Assembly (NCBI RefSeq): GCF_000373265.1
Contig: NZ_KB890767.1
Span: forward strand, 1 to 64,000
Reading direction: 5' to 3'
DNA from: Pontibacter roseus DSM 17521
GTDB lineage: Bacteria > Bacteroidota > Bacteroidia > Cytophagales > Hymenobacteraceae
DNA: 64,000 nucleotides
A program made the translations under genes and the position numbers. Shown here one piece after another: positions 42,275 through 51,136 of this stretch. Position 1 is the stretch's first letter. Every line of letters starts with the position of its first letter. The notes below the pieces were generated by a model. It saw only the letters and a list, made by a program, of their open reading frames with translations. It was not told where the DNA came from and did not search any database.

Positions 42275-42483
42275 CGTTTTTCAAAAAGGTAATTGCAGCA
42301 AGTACCACCATACCGACTGTCAATGGTTAGGGGCCTGCTGCAGGTTTCTTCAAAAGCATTACTATATAGATGTTATACTCCAAAAAGGCCATTCGGGTTA
42401 CCCTGTGTTGCGACCTCAGACTGGAAGCAACAGCTATGCTGCACCCCTTGTTACAGCGGAAAAGCTGAGGCACAATAAGTTAA

Positions 42484-43284
42484 TCAGGATAAATTCTTCA
42501 GCTGGCGCGGCTGCTTTTCGGAAAGGTATTTCCAGTAACGCCTGGGGATGTGGCGCAGGTGGAGCTTCGGGTTCTTGCGCTCGGGTATGTTTACGTGGTC
42601 GAAGTATACCTGCCACAGCTGCTGGTACTTCGCCTCTTCTGCATCATATTGGTCAGCGGTCAGCACCCCATACCGCTTCGGCGACACCGCCTGCGTCTCC
42701 AGGTTGATGAAGGCAGTAGACACCAAATTATAATAGGCGCCATACCTGCGACGGGTATCGTAGATAGCCCAACGCTGGTCGGCATACCGCCTCTCAAAGT
42801 GCCGGATGATGAGGGGCAGCACATTGAAGTCTGGTGTGATGGTGGCATAAAACAGGCCATCCGCTGACTTCTGGAAGCGCACGAAGGCCTCCATGCGGTG
42901 CTTCTCGCGGTGCACCTGCTTGTGTATCTGCTGCACTTGCAGCACGCAGGTGGCGGTGTAGTTTCCTTCTATACTCTCCTCTGACTCAAAGGCTAGGCGG
43001 GCATAGTCAAACACGAGCTGCTCAAAACCGGACTGCTCCCACAAATAGGTATAGTAGAGCGCCTCTAATGCACCCTTTGACAGCCGGCGCTGCAGCCCCT
43101 GCCATACCCGGCCTGACTTCTGCTCATCCGTCACCACCCGGATGGTGTCGCCGAACATAGAAGGCTGGGCCACCTGCTCCTGCTCAATGGCAGTAGGCCA
43201 GGCTTTGCGCTCGAAGGCTTCGAACACCACAGTCAGGAGGCCCTCGAACGAGCCGTCATAGGTATACAGGTGCATCTGTGTCAA
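42484..43284 (-). CDS. DUF4130/TIGR03915-type DNA-metabolism protein
   Basis: A 266-residue soluble protein that belongs to the TIGR03915 (DUF4130) family. It contains YDGSFEGLLTVVFEAFERK, and the C-terminal half has FQKSADGLFYATITPDFNVLPLIIRHFERRYADQRWAIYDTRRRYG. It is a partner of the radical-SAM protein encoded just upstream, a pair found together across many bacteria and named for a link to uracil-DNA-glycosylase-like repair. In some genomes the pair includes a UDG domain in this protein. I see no UDG motif here. Function is inferred from the pair only. Confidence 0.85.
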   Translation of the reverse strand: MTQMHLYTYDGSFEGLLTVVFEAFERKAWPTAIEQEQVAQPSMFGDTIRVVTDEQKSGRVWQGLQRRLSKGALEALYYTYLWEQSGFEQLVFDYARLAFESEESIEGNYTATCVLQVQQIHKQVHREKHRMEAFVRFQKSADGLFYATITPDFNVLPLIIRHFERRYADQRWAIYDTRRRYGAYYNLVSTAFINLETQAVSPKRYGVLTADQYDAEEAKYQQLWQVYFDHVNIPERKNPKLHLRHIPRRYWKYLSEKQPRQLKNLS

Positions 43285-43290
43285 GCTCTT

Positions 43291-43515
43291 CTATTGGTTG
43301 GCGCTGTAGCTCACACGGCCTTTGTCGCGCTTACCATCGGCCTGCATGCGGGAGGAAAGGCTCTTCAGGTGGGGCACCAGCATGTGGAGTTTGCAGCAGC
43401 AGGAAACACGGGCGACTTTGGTTGAATTTCTCATCTTTTTTTGAATAGGTTGAAAGGGTGTATGATTGGGTTGGTTACACAAATCTTCTGAATGCTTCTC
43501 TCTCGCCTCTTCCAT
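43291..43515 (-). CDS. Possible small protein between the repair pair genes (74 aa)
   Basis: The ORF starts 15 nt after the radical-SAM stop and ends 6 nt before the DUF4130 start on the same strand, so it fits an operon position exactly. From ATG 43434 a 47-residue form contains a CCC run (ARVSCCCKLHML). The composition is not clearly protein-like. It may be non-coding spacer. It could be checked by ribosome profiling or conservation. Confidence 0.35.
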   Translation of the reverse strand: MEEAREKHSEDLCNQPNHTPFQPIQKKMRNSTKVARVSCCCKLHMLVPHLKSLSSRMQADGKRDKGRVSYSANQ

Positions 43516-43530
43516 CGTATTGTCTTGTTT

Positions 43531-44796
43531 TTAGCCTACCTGCCGGAACAGGTCCAACTGCTGCGTGAGCAGGGCGCTGCGGGCCGAGCCATCGCCGAAC
43601 AGTATCTTGCGCCGCAACTGGTCCGACTCGTAGTCCTGCCGCTGCAGGCTCTTGGTCTGGCAGGTGATGAAGTACTTCGCCCGCTTCAGCACCACGCCCA
43701 TCTGGCGCAGGTGCTCAAACTGCAGCGGCGCGAACCGCCTGGCCGACACTATCTTCTTCGCTGACTTCACGCCTATACCTGGCACGCGCAGAATCATCTC
43801 ATAATCTGCTGTGTTCATCTCCACCGGGAAGGCATGCCTGTTACGCAGCGCCCACGACAGCTTTGGGTCTATGTCCAGGTCCAGGTTAGGGTGCTGCTCA
43901 TCCACTATCTCCTTCACGTCAAAACCATAGAAGCGCATGAGCCAGTCGGCCTGGTAAATGCGGTTCTCCCGGATGATGGGCGGCTCTGTGATAATGGGTA
44001 ACCTATTATCGGCACTCACTGGCACGTAACCGGAGTAGTAGACGCGCTTCAGACTATACCCTTTGTAGAGCTGGTCCGACAGCTGCAGTATCTGCTGGTC
44101 GCTCTCGGCGGAGGCCCCCACGATGAGCTGTGTGCTCTGCCCCGCCGGCGCAAAGACAGGCGCTGACTTGAACAGCTTGCTCTCCTCCTTGGCCTGCACC
44201 AGTTGCTGCTTGATGGAGCCCATCGGCACCAGTATCTCAGAATAGTTCTTCTCAGGGGCTAAAGCCTGCAGGCTCTTCTCCGAAGGCAGCTCGATGTTCA
44301 CACTCAGCCGGTCAGCGTATAGCCCCGCTTCCTTTATCAACTCATCGCTCGCCCCAGGTATGGTCTTGAGGTGGATGTAGCCGTTGAACTTGTGCTCCTG
44401 CCGCAGCTTCTTGGCCACCCGCACCAGTCGCTCCATGGTATAGTCGGCGTCTTTGAAAATGCCCGAACTCAGGAACAACCCCTCGATGTAGTTGCGGCGG
44501 TAGAAGTTGATGGTCAGGTCCACCACCTCCTGCACCGTGAAGGCAGCCCGCTTGATGTCGTTGCTCTTGCGGGTGACACAGTAGGCGCAGTCGTAAATAC
44601 AGAAGTTGGTCAGCAGAATCTTGAGCAGGGAAACGCAACGGCCGTCTTCGGTGTAGCTGTGGCAGATGCCCATACCTTCTGCGTTGCCTAAGCCTTTGTT
44701 GTCGTTCTTGCGCTTGCCACCGCTGGAGGAGCAGGAAACGTCATACTTGGCTGCATCTGCTAATATCTTTAGCTTATCGTTTATCTTGCTGTCCAT
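43531..44796 (-). CDS. Radical-SAM DNA modification/repair protein (TIGR03916)
   Basis: A 421-residue protein with the radical-SAM cluster motif C-x3-C-x2-C at C66-C70-C73 (FCIYDCAYC). It continues with LFLSSGIF, YADRLSVNIELPS, and a C-terminal HhH-type segment LRVPGIGVKSAKKIVSARRF that should contact DNA. It matches the TIGR03916 family, which is genetically linked to DUF4130/TIGR03915 and thought to modify or repair DNA using a 5'-deoxyadenosyl radical. The chemistry is not known. It is the first gene of a minus-strand pair or trio. A 190-nt spacer separates it from the divergent Omp85-type gene. Confidence 0.87.
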   Translation of the reverse strand: MDSKINDKLKILADAAKYDVSCSSSGGKRKNDNKGLGNAEGMGICHSYTEDGRCVSLLKILLTNFCIYDCAYCVTRKSNDIKRAAFTVQEVVDLTINFYRRNYIEGLFLSSGIFKDADYTMERLVRVAKKLRQEHKFNGYIHLKTIPGASDELIKEAGLYADRLSVNIELPSEKSLQALAPEKNYSEILVPMGSIKQQLVQAKEESKLFKSAPVFAPAGQSTQLIVGASAESDQQILQLSDQLYKGYSLKRVYYSGYVPVSADNRLPIITEPPIIRENRIYQADWLMRFYGFDVKEIVDEQHPNLDLDIDPKLSWALRNRHAFPVEMNTADYEMILRVPGIGVKSAKKIVSARRFAPLQFEHLRQMGVVLKRAKYFITCQTKSLQRQDYESDQLRRKILFGDGSARSALLTQQLDLFRQVG

Positions 44797-44985
44797 CTGC
44801 TGCTTTTACTCTCTGTAGTGGATTTAAAATTAGCAACATCTTAGCAAAATACCCAATATATTTAGCATCTTTATTTATCAACAACCTTTCCACACCTTTG
44901 TTAACTAATATTATTAGCAACATAAAAAAAGAGGAATATCAGGATGCGTAAATAAAAATGGCTGTTTTGCATCAAAAAAAACAGA

Positions 44986-46941
44986 ATGCACTATATTAGG
45001 AGGTTCTACCGTAAACTGGCAGGGGAAGCCCCTGTTAGCGCCCAAACCTCCATGACCTTTCTGCACCCACTCTGCCTGCGTTTGACAATGGTATGCCTCT
45101 TGGGGCTGCTATTGCAGGCCAATGTGTGCCAGGCGCAGGAGGTGCCCATTCGGCAGGACTCCGCAGCCGCCCCCATCGACACTATCGTAAAGAAGTTTGA
45201 TGAGCGCGTCATCAGCAACCTGCGTGAGATGTCGGAGCGCAAGACCATCATGGGCAAGCTGCTCAAGGCTATCTTGGTTTTTGACCGCGAAGACGAAGAG
45301 GTGATTGGGCTGGACGCGGAGCTGATTCAGCGGGAGTATGAGCGGCATAATTACAAAGTGGTGCGCCGCATCGACATCATCACCCTCGATGCCCTCGGCT
45401 ACTCCATCCACGACTCTACCCGGGTGCCGCGCAACTTCCTGGAGAAGGCGGGCAACTCCCTGCATGTCAAGACACGTCGCCACCTGGTGCGCAACAAGCT
45501 GCTCTTCGAGAGCATGGAACCGCTGGAGCCGCTGGCGCTGGTCGAGTCGGAGCGTCTGCTGCGCCAGACTGACTATTTGCTGGATGCCCGCATCATTGTG
45601 GATGAACGCACCACGTCCGAAGACAGCGTAGATGTGTTCGTTATCACCAAGGACCTCTTCAGCCTAGGAGGTTCCGGCTCCTACTCTCCTTCTTCGGGCG
45701 CAGGGCGCGTGGCGCTGCGCGAACTCAACTTCCTGGGCTTCGGACACCAGGTGCGCGGCTCCTACCGCTTCAACATGGACCGGCCTCGTCCCTGGGAAGT
45801 GGCCGCCGGGTATAGCATCGAGAACATCAGCAACTCCTATGTGTCGGCAGACCTGACATACATCGACGAGAATTACTACAAGGAAAAAAGCGCCTTCCTC
45901 CGCCGCGACTTCTTCTCTACCAACACCAAATATGCCGGTGCCTTCGGGGTGAGCCACGTGGAGGAGCGTCTGCTGTTACCACCTGTACCCGAAGATACGG
46001 TGCAGCGTTTCACCGACCTCAGCTATAAGCGCCAGGATTTCTGGCTCGGCCGTTCCTTCAAGTTCAAGAGCTACAACCTAGGGTATGAGCCGCGTGGGCG
46101 GGTTATCACGGCGCTGCGCGTCATCAACACCAATTACGATGTGAAGCCCACCGAAACTTACCAGGACAACATACTGGTGATGGGCAGCCTGGGCTACAGC
46201 GTGCGCCGTTACTACAAAGACCGTTACCTGTTTGGCTTCGGCCGAACAGAGGACATACCAGCCGGCACCCTCTTTTCCGCCACCTACGGCTATGAGAAAG
46301 GCGACCTCTACGACCGGCGCTATCTGGGGCTGGATTTGTCTGTTGCCAAGTACAATACCACGTTCGGGTACCTCTACGGCCGGGCCGGGTATGGCTCCTT
46401 TATCCGGGGGAGTAAATGGGAACAGGGTATGCTGCTGCTCGAGTCGCTTTACTTCACCCGGCTGTATGAGCGGGGCAACTGGAAGCTGCGGCATTTCGGG
46501 ATTGTGCGCAGCACGATTGGCCTGAACCGCAATCCAGAGGAGTTGCTCACCATCAACAATGAGGAGGGGCTACGCGGCTTCCGCTCCGGGCTGCTGCGGG
46601 GTAACCGCCGCATCGTGCTCAATTACGAAGCTAACCTCTATACTCCGTTCTCCCTGTTCGGCTTCCGATTGGCCACCGTGGCTTTCGTGGATGTGGGCTG
46701 GCTCTCGTACGGAAACAGGAGTTCCCCGCTCCGCAACTCCCCTTACCGGGGCTATGGGGTAGGCGTGCGCTTCCGCAACGAGTACCTCTCTTTCAGCACC
46801 ATCCAGATACTGGTGGGCTATTATCCGAAAATCCCGAACAACGAGGACTTCAGCAATTTCCGCATCTACGAGTCGTCCCGGCCGTTCTATGACTTCGCCG
46901 ACTTTCGGTTCGAGCGCCCCGGCGTGGCGGAGTTCCGCTAA
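44986..46941 (+). CDS. Omp85/BamA-family outer-membrane beta-barrel protein
   Basis: A 651-residue protein in this frame. ATG 45052 (MTFLHPLCLRLTMVCLLGLLLQANVCQAQ) gives a better signal peptide and is the preferred start (629 residues). The early part has a POTRA-like region (LDARIIVDERTTSEDSVDVFVITKDLFSLGG). The rest is a 16-strand-type barrel with the BamA L6-like segment EEGLRGFRSG and a final VAEFR. It differs from the main BamA in having few POTRA domains, so it may be a special translocase or insertase. It is divergent from the radical-SAM gene. Confidence 0.78.
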   Translation: MHYIRRFYRKLAGEAPVSAQTSMTFLHPLCLRLTMVCLLGLLLQANVCQAQEVPIRQDSAAAPIDTIVKKFDERVISNLREMSERKTIMGKLLKAILVFDREDEEVIGLDAELIQREYERHNYKVVRRIDIITLDALGYSIHDSTRVPRNFLEKAGNSLHVKTRRHLVRNKLLFESMEPLEPLALVESERLLRQTDYLLDARIIVDERTTSEDSVDVFVITKDLFSLGGSGSYSPSSGAGRVALRELNFLGFGHQVRGSYRFNMDRPRPWEVAAGYSIENISNSYVSADLTYIDENYYKEKSAFLRRDFFSTNTKYAGAFGVSHVEERLLLPPVPEDTVQRFTDLSYKRQDFWLGRSFKFKSYNLGYEPRGRVITALRVINTNYDVKPTETYQDNILVMGSLGYSVRRYYKDRYLFGFGRTEDIPAGTLFSATYGYEKGDLYDRRYLGLDLSVAKYNTTFGYLYGRAGYGSFIRGSKWEQGMLLLESLYFTRLYERGNWKLRHFGIVRSTIGLNRNPEELLTINNEEGLRGFRSGLLRGNRRIVLNYEANLYTPFSLFGFRLATVAFVDVGWLSYGNRSSPLRNSPYRGYGVGVRFRNEYLSFSTIQILVGYYPKIPNNEDFSNFRIYESSRPFYDFADFRFERPGVAEFR

Positions 46942-47001
46942 ATAGTTGTATCCTTTTAGGCTTATTCCGGTAAAAAGGCAGAATACTTTACAAACACCGA
47001 C

Positions 47002-47619
47002 ATGGAAAAGCTAAGAGAAAAATCAGAATATGAAGGCAACCCGGTAGGCTTGTCTAAAAACACAGCGACAGCCATCGCCACGGAACTGGACCGTCACCTG
47101 TCCTCCTTCATCACGCTATACAACCAGTACCACAAGCACCACTGGATGGTGGAGGGCCCTCAGTTCCGGGACCTGCACCTGTTCTTCGAGGAGCACTATA
47201 CCCAGATACACGAGCAGTATGACGCCATAGCCGAGCGCCTCACCGTGATGGGCTACTGCCCTACCTGCCACCCCGCCCAGCAGCTGGAGCTATCCTACAT
47301 CCAGCACGAGGAGGAAGGCGTGTTCCGAATCCGGGAGATGCTGCAGAAGGACATGGAAGATGAGAAGACGATAGCCGTAGAGTTACGGAAGTCCATCAAA
47401 GTGGCTTTGCAACACGACGACTTCGCCACCAAATCACTTCTGGAAGGCATCCTGCTCCAGACAGAGGACCGCTGCCACCACATCGAGCACTTCCTGGGAG
47501 AGGACAGCCTGTCCATCGGACTCATCGCCCGTCCTGAAGACATCATGGAAGGAGAAGACGAGAAGGCAAATGGACAGCAAGCAAAGTCATCGGCTAAGAA
47601 GACAAAGGCGAAAGCCTGA
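47002..47619 (+). CDS. dps: Dps-family DNA-binding ferritin-like protein
   Basis: A 205-residue member of the Dps family, with the ferroxidase signature HKHHWMVEGPQFRDLHLFFEEHY (about residues 47-69). The four-helix bundle runs to about residue 175 and a basic tail (SAKKTKAKA) could bind DNA. It should form a dodecamer that oxidises and stores iron with peroxide, protecting DNA in stationary phase. A hairpin with a T-run follows. OxyR-type control is plausible, but no operator is visible. Confidence 0.92.
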   Translation: MEKLREKSEYEGNPVGLSKNTATAIATELDRHLSSFITLYNQYHKHHWMVEGPQFRDLHLFFEEHYTQIHEQYDAIAERLTVMGYCPTCHPAQQLELSYIQHEEEGVFRIREMLQKDMEDEKTIAVELRKSIKVALQHDDFATKSLLEGILLQTEDRCHHIEHFLGEDSLSIGLIARPEDIMEGEDEKANGQQAKSSAKKTKAKA

Positions 47620-47641
47620 TAAACGGCAGCGTTTAATTTTT

Positions 47642-47675
47642 AAAGGCAGCCTGCTCCGGCTGCCTTTCTTTTTGC
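47642..47675 (+). terminator. dps terminator
   Basis: A 10-bp stem AAAGGCAGCC/GGCTGCCTTT with a 6-nt loop and a following run of T. Confidence 0.88.
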
Positions 47676-47843
47676 TCCTATAGTCTGCTAGAGGTATAGA
47701 CTGCTCTCTTTTCCAGGGGAAGGTGTATCCTTTCAGGCTGATTTTGGTTTATAAGGAGAAAGCACAAACCGAAACCAATAGAACAAGTATAGCAGGCAAT
47801 TCAGGTATAGCACCTGCATCGCATATACCATTTTAGGTTTCGC

Positions 47844-47851
47844 TATATTTG
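47844..47851 (+). promoter_or_regulatory. Predicted -7 element before the CvfB-like gene
   Basis: TATATTTG fits TAnnTTTG and lies 31 nt before ATG 47883. The TTTG expected upstream is not present. Confidence 0.4.
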
Positions 47852-47882
47852 CAGCATACTATACTTACAGCACATACGACAC

Positions 47883-48743
47883 ATGGTAGACTTAGGCAAT
47901 TACAACGAACTGGAGATAGCGCGGGAAGTTGATTTTGGTATGTACCTCACCTCTGAGGACGGCGACATCCTGCTGCCCCGCAAGTACATTCCGGAAGGCG
48001 CGCGCGTAGGCGACAAGGTGCGCGTGTTCGTGTACCGCGACTCCGAGGACCGTGTGATTGCCACTAACCTGACGCCATACGCCACCGTGCGCGAGTTCGC
48101 CTGCCTCACCTGCACCGACAGCACCTCGTTCGGTGCCTTCCTGGACTGGGGACTGGAGAAAGACCTGCTCGTGCCCCTGCACAACCAGAAGGACAAAATG
48201 AAGCCGGGCCGCAAGTACTGTGTGTACGTGTACCTTGACGAGACCTCTGACCGCATTGTGGGCACCACCAAATTGGGCAAGTACCTGCACAACGAAGAGG
48301 CAGCCACAGACCTGACTGAGAACCAGGAAGTAGACCTGCTGGTGGCGGGCTTCACCGACATCGGCATCAAGGTCATCATCAACAACCGCTACATGGGCAT
48401 GCTCTACCGCAACGAGGTGTTCCAGGAGCTGGATTTGGGCACGAAACTAAAAGGCTACATCAAAGCTCTGCGTCCGGACGACAAGATAGACGTGACACTG
48501 CGCAAACCCGGCACCACCGGCCAGGCGGAGTCATCAGAGGCGGCCGACAGAATACTCGAAGTACTTCAGCAGGCCAAAGGCTACCTGCCCCTGTCCGACA
48601 GCAGCAGCCCTGATGAGATTTACCGCCTGATGGGCATGAGCAAAAAGACGTTCAAGAGAGCGATTGGCGGCCTGTACAAGGCGGGCAAAATCGAGATTGG
48701 CGACGACAGCATCCGTCTTCCATCTGACGAGGAACAGGTATAG
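47883..48743 (+). CDS. CvfB-like RNA-binding S1 protein
   Basis: A 286-residue protein with three S1-like OB domains (FGMYLTSEDGDILLPRKYIPEGARVGDKVRVFVYRDSEDR, then FGAFLDWGLEKDLLVPLHNQ, then GIKVIINNRYMGMLYRNEVF). A C-terminal winged-helix segment follows (ISRLM-like DEIYRLMGMSKKTFKRAIGGLYKAGKI). This is the layout of CvfB/YitL proteins, which bind RNA and affect virulence and translation in Firmicutes. No substrate RNA is known in Bacteroidota. It is monocistronic. Confidence 0.87.
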   Translation: MVDLGNYNELEIAREVDFGMYLTSEDGDILLPRKYIPEGARVGDKVRVFVYRDSEDRVIATNLTPYATVREFACLTCTDSTSFGAFLDWGLEKDLLVPLHNQKDKMKPGRKYCVYVYLDETSDRIVGTTKLGKYLHNEEAATDLTENQEVDLLVAGFTDIGIKVIINNRYMGMLYRNEVFQELDLGTKLKGYIKALRPDDKIDVTLRKPGTTGQAESSEAADRILEVLQQAKGYLPLSDSSSPDEIYRLMGMSKKTFKRAIGGLYKAGKIEIGDDSIRLPSDEEQV

Positions 48744-48910
48744 CACCCGGTCTTAGCCATCCCACCGCTATACCTGACTATACAAACGACAAGGGCAACA
48801 ACGTCGTCTTTTCACTGCTCTGCACTGGCTGTATGTTTTTCACTTCAAAACTGTATATTTTTTAGACTATATAGCAGGTATACTCGTACTCTGAGCGTAA
48901 CGTATTGTAC

Positions 48911-49576
48911 ATGCAAAAGACCCGTACCGCACTCATCGCAGGGGCAAGCGGCCTGGTAGGCAGTCACCTGCTTCGTATACTTCTTCAGAGCAACCGCTAT
49001 AGCCAGGTCATCTCCATTGGTCGACGGGAACTGCCCATCATCCATCCGAAGCTGGACCAGCAGGTGGTAGACTTCGATGATTTGAAAAAATACAAGGCTG
49101 AGCTGGTGGCGGATGATGTTTTCTGCTGCCTGGGCACCACCATCAAGAAGGCGGGCAGCAAGGAGGCTTTCCACAAAGTGGACTATACCTACGTGACAAA
49201 ACTGGCAGAGGTCACGCTGGAGAAGAAGGCCACGCAGTTCCTCGTCATCACAGCCATGGGCGCCGACGCCGGCTCCATGATTTTCTACAACAAGGTAAAA
49301 GGGGAAGTGGAGCGGGATGTACAGCAACTGGGTTTCCCGGCCGTGCATATTTTCAGGCCGTCGCTCCTGCTGGGCAACCGCGAAGAGCACCGGGCGGGCG
49401 AGGAGTTCGGTGCCAAAATCATGCGCCCGCTCTCCGGACTGATGCTTGGCCCCCTGCGCAAGTACAGGCCCATACAGGCTGAAACCGTGGCCAAAGCCAT
49501 GCTGCAGGCTGCCTCCAAGGACCAGGTGGGCGTGCACATCTACCCATCGGACCAAATAGAGCGCCTGGGCAGCTAA
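48911..49576 (+). CDS. NAD(P)-binding Rossmann-fold oxidoreductase
   Basis: ATG 48911 is preferred over TTG 48905. The protein has 221 residues with a Rossmann fold, GxxGxxG in IAGASGLVGSHLLRIL, and the downstream VFRPSLLLGNREE segment. It is like the HTATIP2/NAD-dependent epimerase-dehydratase group (CC3/TIP30-like). The catalytic Tyr/Lys may be the pair in SMIFYNKVKGEVE. The substrate is unknown. The methyltransferase gene starts 50 nt downstream, so the two may be in one operon. Confidence 0.8.
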   Translation: MQKTRTALIAGASGLVGSHLLRILLQSNRYSQVISIGRRELPIIHPKLDQQVVDFDDLKKYKAELVADDVFCCLGTTIKKAGSKEAFHKVDYTYVTKLAEVTLEKKATQFLVITAMGADAGSMIFYNKVKGEVERDVQQLGFPAVHIFRPSLLLGNREEHRAGEEFGAKIMRPLSGLMLGPLRKYRPIQAETVAKAMLQAASKDQVGVHIYPSDQIERLGS

Positions 49577-49625
49577 CTATACCTCCTGTCCCCTCGTAAG
49601 CTGCAAGGCATCTTTAGCTATACCT

Positions 49626-50399
49626 ATGCCGAAACAGAGCTTACACCACGCCTTCCCGAAGGCTTCGCAATATGACCCGGAGTGGGTCCGCAAACACTCC
49701 ATGGGCGAAAATGTCCTGTTCAACCTGGAGAGCCTGACCAAATCTTTGAATCTCAAGCCTGGCATGCGGGTGCTGGACCTGGGCTGCGGCAAAGCCATCA
49801 GTTCCATCTTCCTGGCCATGGAATTTGGCGTCACCGTGTGGGCTGTGGACGAAGCCGTATCCGCTAGCGACAACTACCAGCGCATTCTGGATGAGGGCTG
49901 CGAAGACAAGGTGTTTCCGCTTGAGATGGAGGCCCGCTCCCTCCCCTTTCCCGAAGAGTACTTCGATGCCGTGATTGTGGTGGACTCCTATACCTATTTC
50001 GGCACCGACGAGAAGTACCTGCCTTACATTGCCCGTTTCATCAAGCCCAAGGGGCACATCGCCATTGTGGATGTGTGCTTCACCAAAGAGATAGAGAGCC
50101 CGGAGCAGGCACCGGAATTCCTTCAAGAAGATTATCAGAACTATTGGTACTTTATCCATACCATTGAGTGGTGGCGCAAGCTGTGGGAGAAGACGGGGCT
50201 TGTACACATAGAAGCGGCAGAGGAACTGGAGGAGGCTCTGCTGGTACGGGAGCACTACATCAAGGACTACAAGGAAGAGGAGGAGCCGGACGCCTTCGCA
50301 CGGGCGCTGGAGCATGACCATCAAGGATTTATCACTTTTTTCAAGCTCATTGGCCAACGCACCCGCAAGTCCGCGTACCTGCAATCCTACAAGCAGTGA
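49626..50399 (+). CDS. SAM-dependent methyltransferase
   Basis: A 257-residue class I methyltransferase. SAM motif I is VLDLGCGKAISS (about residues 48-59), motif II is TVWAVDE, and the post-I acidic region is EMEARSLPFPEEYFDAVIVVDSYTYFG. It lacks a DNA-binding part, so a small molecule or protein is the substrate. The C-terminal region is acidic and helical. It follows the NAD-binding gene by 50 nt. Confidence 0.82.
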   Translation: MPKQSLHHAFPKASQYDPEWVRKHSMGENVLFNLESLTKSLNLKPGMRVLDLGCGKAISSIFLAMEFGVTVWAVDEAVSASDNYQRILDEGCEDKVFPLEMEARSLPFPEEYFDAVIVVDSYTYFGTDEKYLPYIARFIKPKGHIAIVDVCFTKEIESPEQAPEFLQEDYQNYWYFIHTIEWWRKLWEKTGLVHIEAAEELEEALLVREHYIKDYKEEEEPDAFARALEHDHQGFITFFKLIGQRTRKSAYLQSYKQ

Positions 50400-50453
50400 G
50401 CTTAAAAGTTTATACCAAACCGTAATATTAGTTTTTTCGAACGCTAGAAGTTA

Positions 50454-50461
50454 TAATTTTG
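50454..50461 (+). promoter_or_regulatory. Predicted -7 element of the His-rich barrel gene
   Basis: TAATTTTG fits TAnnTTTG, 58 nt before ATG 50520. The upstream region has a T-rich GTTTTTTC near the -33 position. Confidence 0.4.
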
Positions 50462-50519
50462 CACCCTGTCGGCAGGATGTACCTCTCGGCATAGTGCATG
50501 TTTAATTTTTAACGATTCA

Positions 50520-51020
50520 ATGAAAACACTTCTTCGCGTTGGTTTCGCCATGGCATTGGTGATGACGCTGGCTTTTGGTGCCCAGGCACAGCAGTACAAG
50601 ACTGGCATTGGCTTTAGAGGAGGCGTTGCTTCCGGCCTCACCATTAAGCATTTTATCAAGAGTGATGCCGCCATCGAAGGCATCCTGAGCACCAGCTTCC
50701 GGCACAGGGGCGGTGTTATCACAGTGCTGTATGAGAAGCACGCGCCAGCCTTCAACGCCACAGGCCTGCAGTGGTACTACGGCCTGGGTGGCCACGTGGG
50801 GTTCCATGAAGGACGCCATTACTATGACCGCCACCACAAGCACTACGACGAACACTACCACGATACGGTTGTAGGCTTTGGCATTGACGGCGTTCTGGGT
50901 CTGGAGTACTATATCCGCGACATTCCGTTCACCATCGGCGCTGACATCAAGCCATACTTCAACATACCACGCGGCGGCGGCTACTGGGATTCTGCCCTGC
51001 ACGTACGATACGTTTTCTAA
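50520..51020 (+). CDS. Outer-membrane beta-barrel protein with a His-rich loop
   Basis: A 166-residue protein with a signal peptide (ending ALVMTLAFGAQAQ) and a small barrel that terminates VRYVF, an aromatic end as in other outer-membrane barrels. One loop is unusually rich in histidine (residues about 97-120, HEGRHYYDRHHKHYDEHYHDT), which could bind zinc, copper or nickel. The family is not recognised beyond an OmpW/OmpX-like size. It is followed by a very long perfect hairpin. Confidence 0.78.
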   Translation: MKTLLRVGFAMALVMTLAFGAQAQQYKTGIGFRGGVASGLTIKHFIKSDAAIEGILSTSFRHRGGVITVLYEKHAPAFNATGLQWYYGLGGHVGFHEGRHYYDRHHKHYDEHYHDTVVGFGIDGVLGLEYYIRDIPFTIGADIKPYFNIPRGGGYWDSALHVRYVF

Positions 51021-51032
51021 TCCAAGAATCAA

Positions 51033-51092
51033 ACCGGTTCAAACAGGAAGGGCCTGCTATTGTCATAGCAGGCCCTTCCTGTTTGAACCGGT
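51033..51092. terminator. Perfect 28-bp inverted repeat between convergent genes
   Basis: The left arm 51033-51060 and right arm 51065-51092 are exact complements with a 4-nt loop (TGTC). It lies between the barrel gene and the convergent minus-strand gene, so it can end transcription from both sides, but its length is far beyond a normal terminator. Confidence 0.75.
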
Positions 51093-51136
51093 CTCGTTTA
51101 GCTATACCTGCTGAGTTAGAATTGCTCTACCCTTTC

